Positions 27,391 to 27,874 of a DNA stretch of 27,874 nucleotides are shown piece after piece. The DNA comes from Jimgerdemannia flammicorona. Lineage: Eukaryota; Mucoromycota; Endogonomycetes; Endogonales; Endogonaceae. The position numbers and the translations under genes are program-made. The notes beneath the pieces were generated by a model. The model searched no databases, was not told the DNA's origin, and saw nothing but the letters and a program-made list of their open reading frames with translations. Numbering within the stretch: position 1 is the stretch's first letter; each line of letters starts with the position of its first letter. The stretch is taken from NCBI GenBank assembly GCA_003990745.1, contig RBNI01000680.1:1-27874 (forward strand), given 5' to 3'.

Positions 27391-27874
27391 ACGTGATCGA
27401 GGCCCACAGGCTCGGGGAGTGGGAGTGGGGTCTTTTCAGGCCCTAGCCCATGTGTAAGTCCTTTGAGGAAGGTGCTGCATATAAGTCCTTTACTCACCTA
27501 CTTTGAATCCATTTTGCTCTCTGTTGGTTGGTTGGGGGGTTTTTCTTTGCCTCGGGCTTTCTTTTGGGGTTTGGAGGGCTATTCTTTATTCAGTTCCAGT
27601 GCTGCTAGATCTGATGCATAGGTGTGCTCTCGCATGTAAATGATGATTCAGCCCTGGTGAGCAGATAAGTCTAGTCTATATTGTTGGGGTTGATGTAGCC
27701 AGTGTTCGACAGGTATAGCTGGAGTAGTGGGACTGCTGGACAATTTAGTAGCCTAGGTTAATGGGAGGATATTGTTTGGTGGGTAGTGGGGGAGGGTTTT
27801 GGCCTATATAGTCTAGGTTCCCTTCCAATAAAAATCTGCGGGACTATGAGTCCATTAAAAAAAAAAAAAAAAAA
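27391..27874 (+). mobile_element. Poly(A)-terminated retroposon 3' end, CpG-retaining
   Basis: Base composition changes sharply at about 27391 (ACGTGATCGAGGCCCACAGG): GC-rich, with CpG present, against essentially none just before. It ends AATAAAAATCTGCGGG, then GAGTCCATT and at least 18 A at the window edge. It has no long ORF. This fits the 3' end of a LINE or a SINE on the plus strand. The target duplication cannot be tested because the window ends in the tail. Confidence 0.6.

Overview
The window looks like a nest of transposable elements from a repeat-rich eukaryotic genome. It is most likely a filamentous fungus: Ty3/gypsy elements with chromodomain remnants, very short GT-AG introns inside a hAT transposase, and transition-only decay that resembles RIP or methylation-driven deamination. 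The organism assignment is inference. No intact host gene is visible, and almost every coding region is a pseudogene.

Layout. The backbone is a minus-strand Ty3/gypsy retrotransposon (element A) running from about 500 to 23401. Its left LTR copy (500-1510) and right LTR copy (22437-23401) can be aligned. Read on the minus strand its order is gag (CCHC knuckle), protease, a Cys/acid-rich linker, dUTPase, reverse transcriptase, RNase H, integrase, and an acidic tail. Three insertions interrupt it. (1) A hAT transposon end (1-499) lies in the left LTR and continues off the window. (2) A complete 6.7-kb hAT element (3563-10288) has TAGTGCT termini and an 8-bp target duplication TTTATAAG/TTTGTAAG, and it splits RT from RNase H. 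(3) A complete plus-strand LTR retrotransposon (element B, 11943-18300) has 1478/1489-bp LTRs and a perfect TTGAT duplication, and it sits exactly inside the dUTPase domain of element A.

Element B keeps gag, its own dUTPase (between the zinc knuckle and protease), a protease, and a scrap of chromodomain, but has lost RT, RNase H and integrase. Its frame stays open for about 3.4 kb without a frameshift except for 14 nonsense codons, 13 of them TGA. Many of these can be explained as CGA (Arg) to TGA.

The hAT element carries a minus-strand transposase pseudogene (7299 to about 9700) with recognisable introns. It also holds plus-strand coding-like remnants of unknown function, one of them interrupted by a 266-bp poly(A)-tailed SINE-like insertion with a perfect 10-bp duplication, and several tandem arrays.

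To the right of element A are an AT-rich stretch, a poly(A)-tailed minus-strand retroposon (23909 to about 24195), the 3' end of a third, plus-strand Ty3/gypsy element (element C: integrase C-terminus, chromodomain, PPT and LTR start, 24219 to about 25560), a 7-unit minisatellite, decayed C-poor sequence, and finally a CpG-retaining, poly(A)-terminated retroposon end (27391-27874).

Relative order of events: A is older than B and both hAT copies, and the SINE-like unit is younger than the complete hAT copy.
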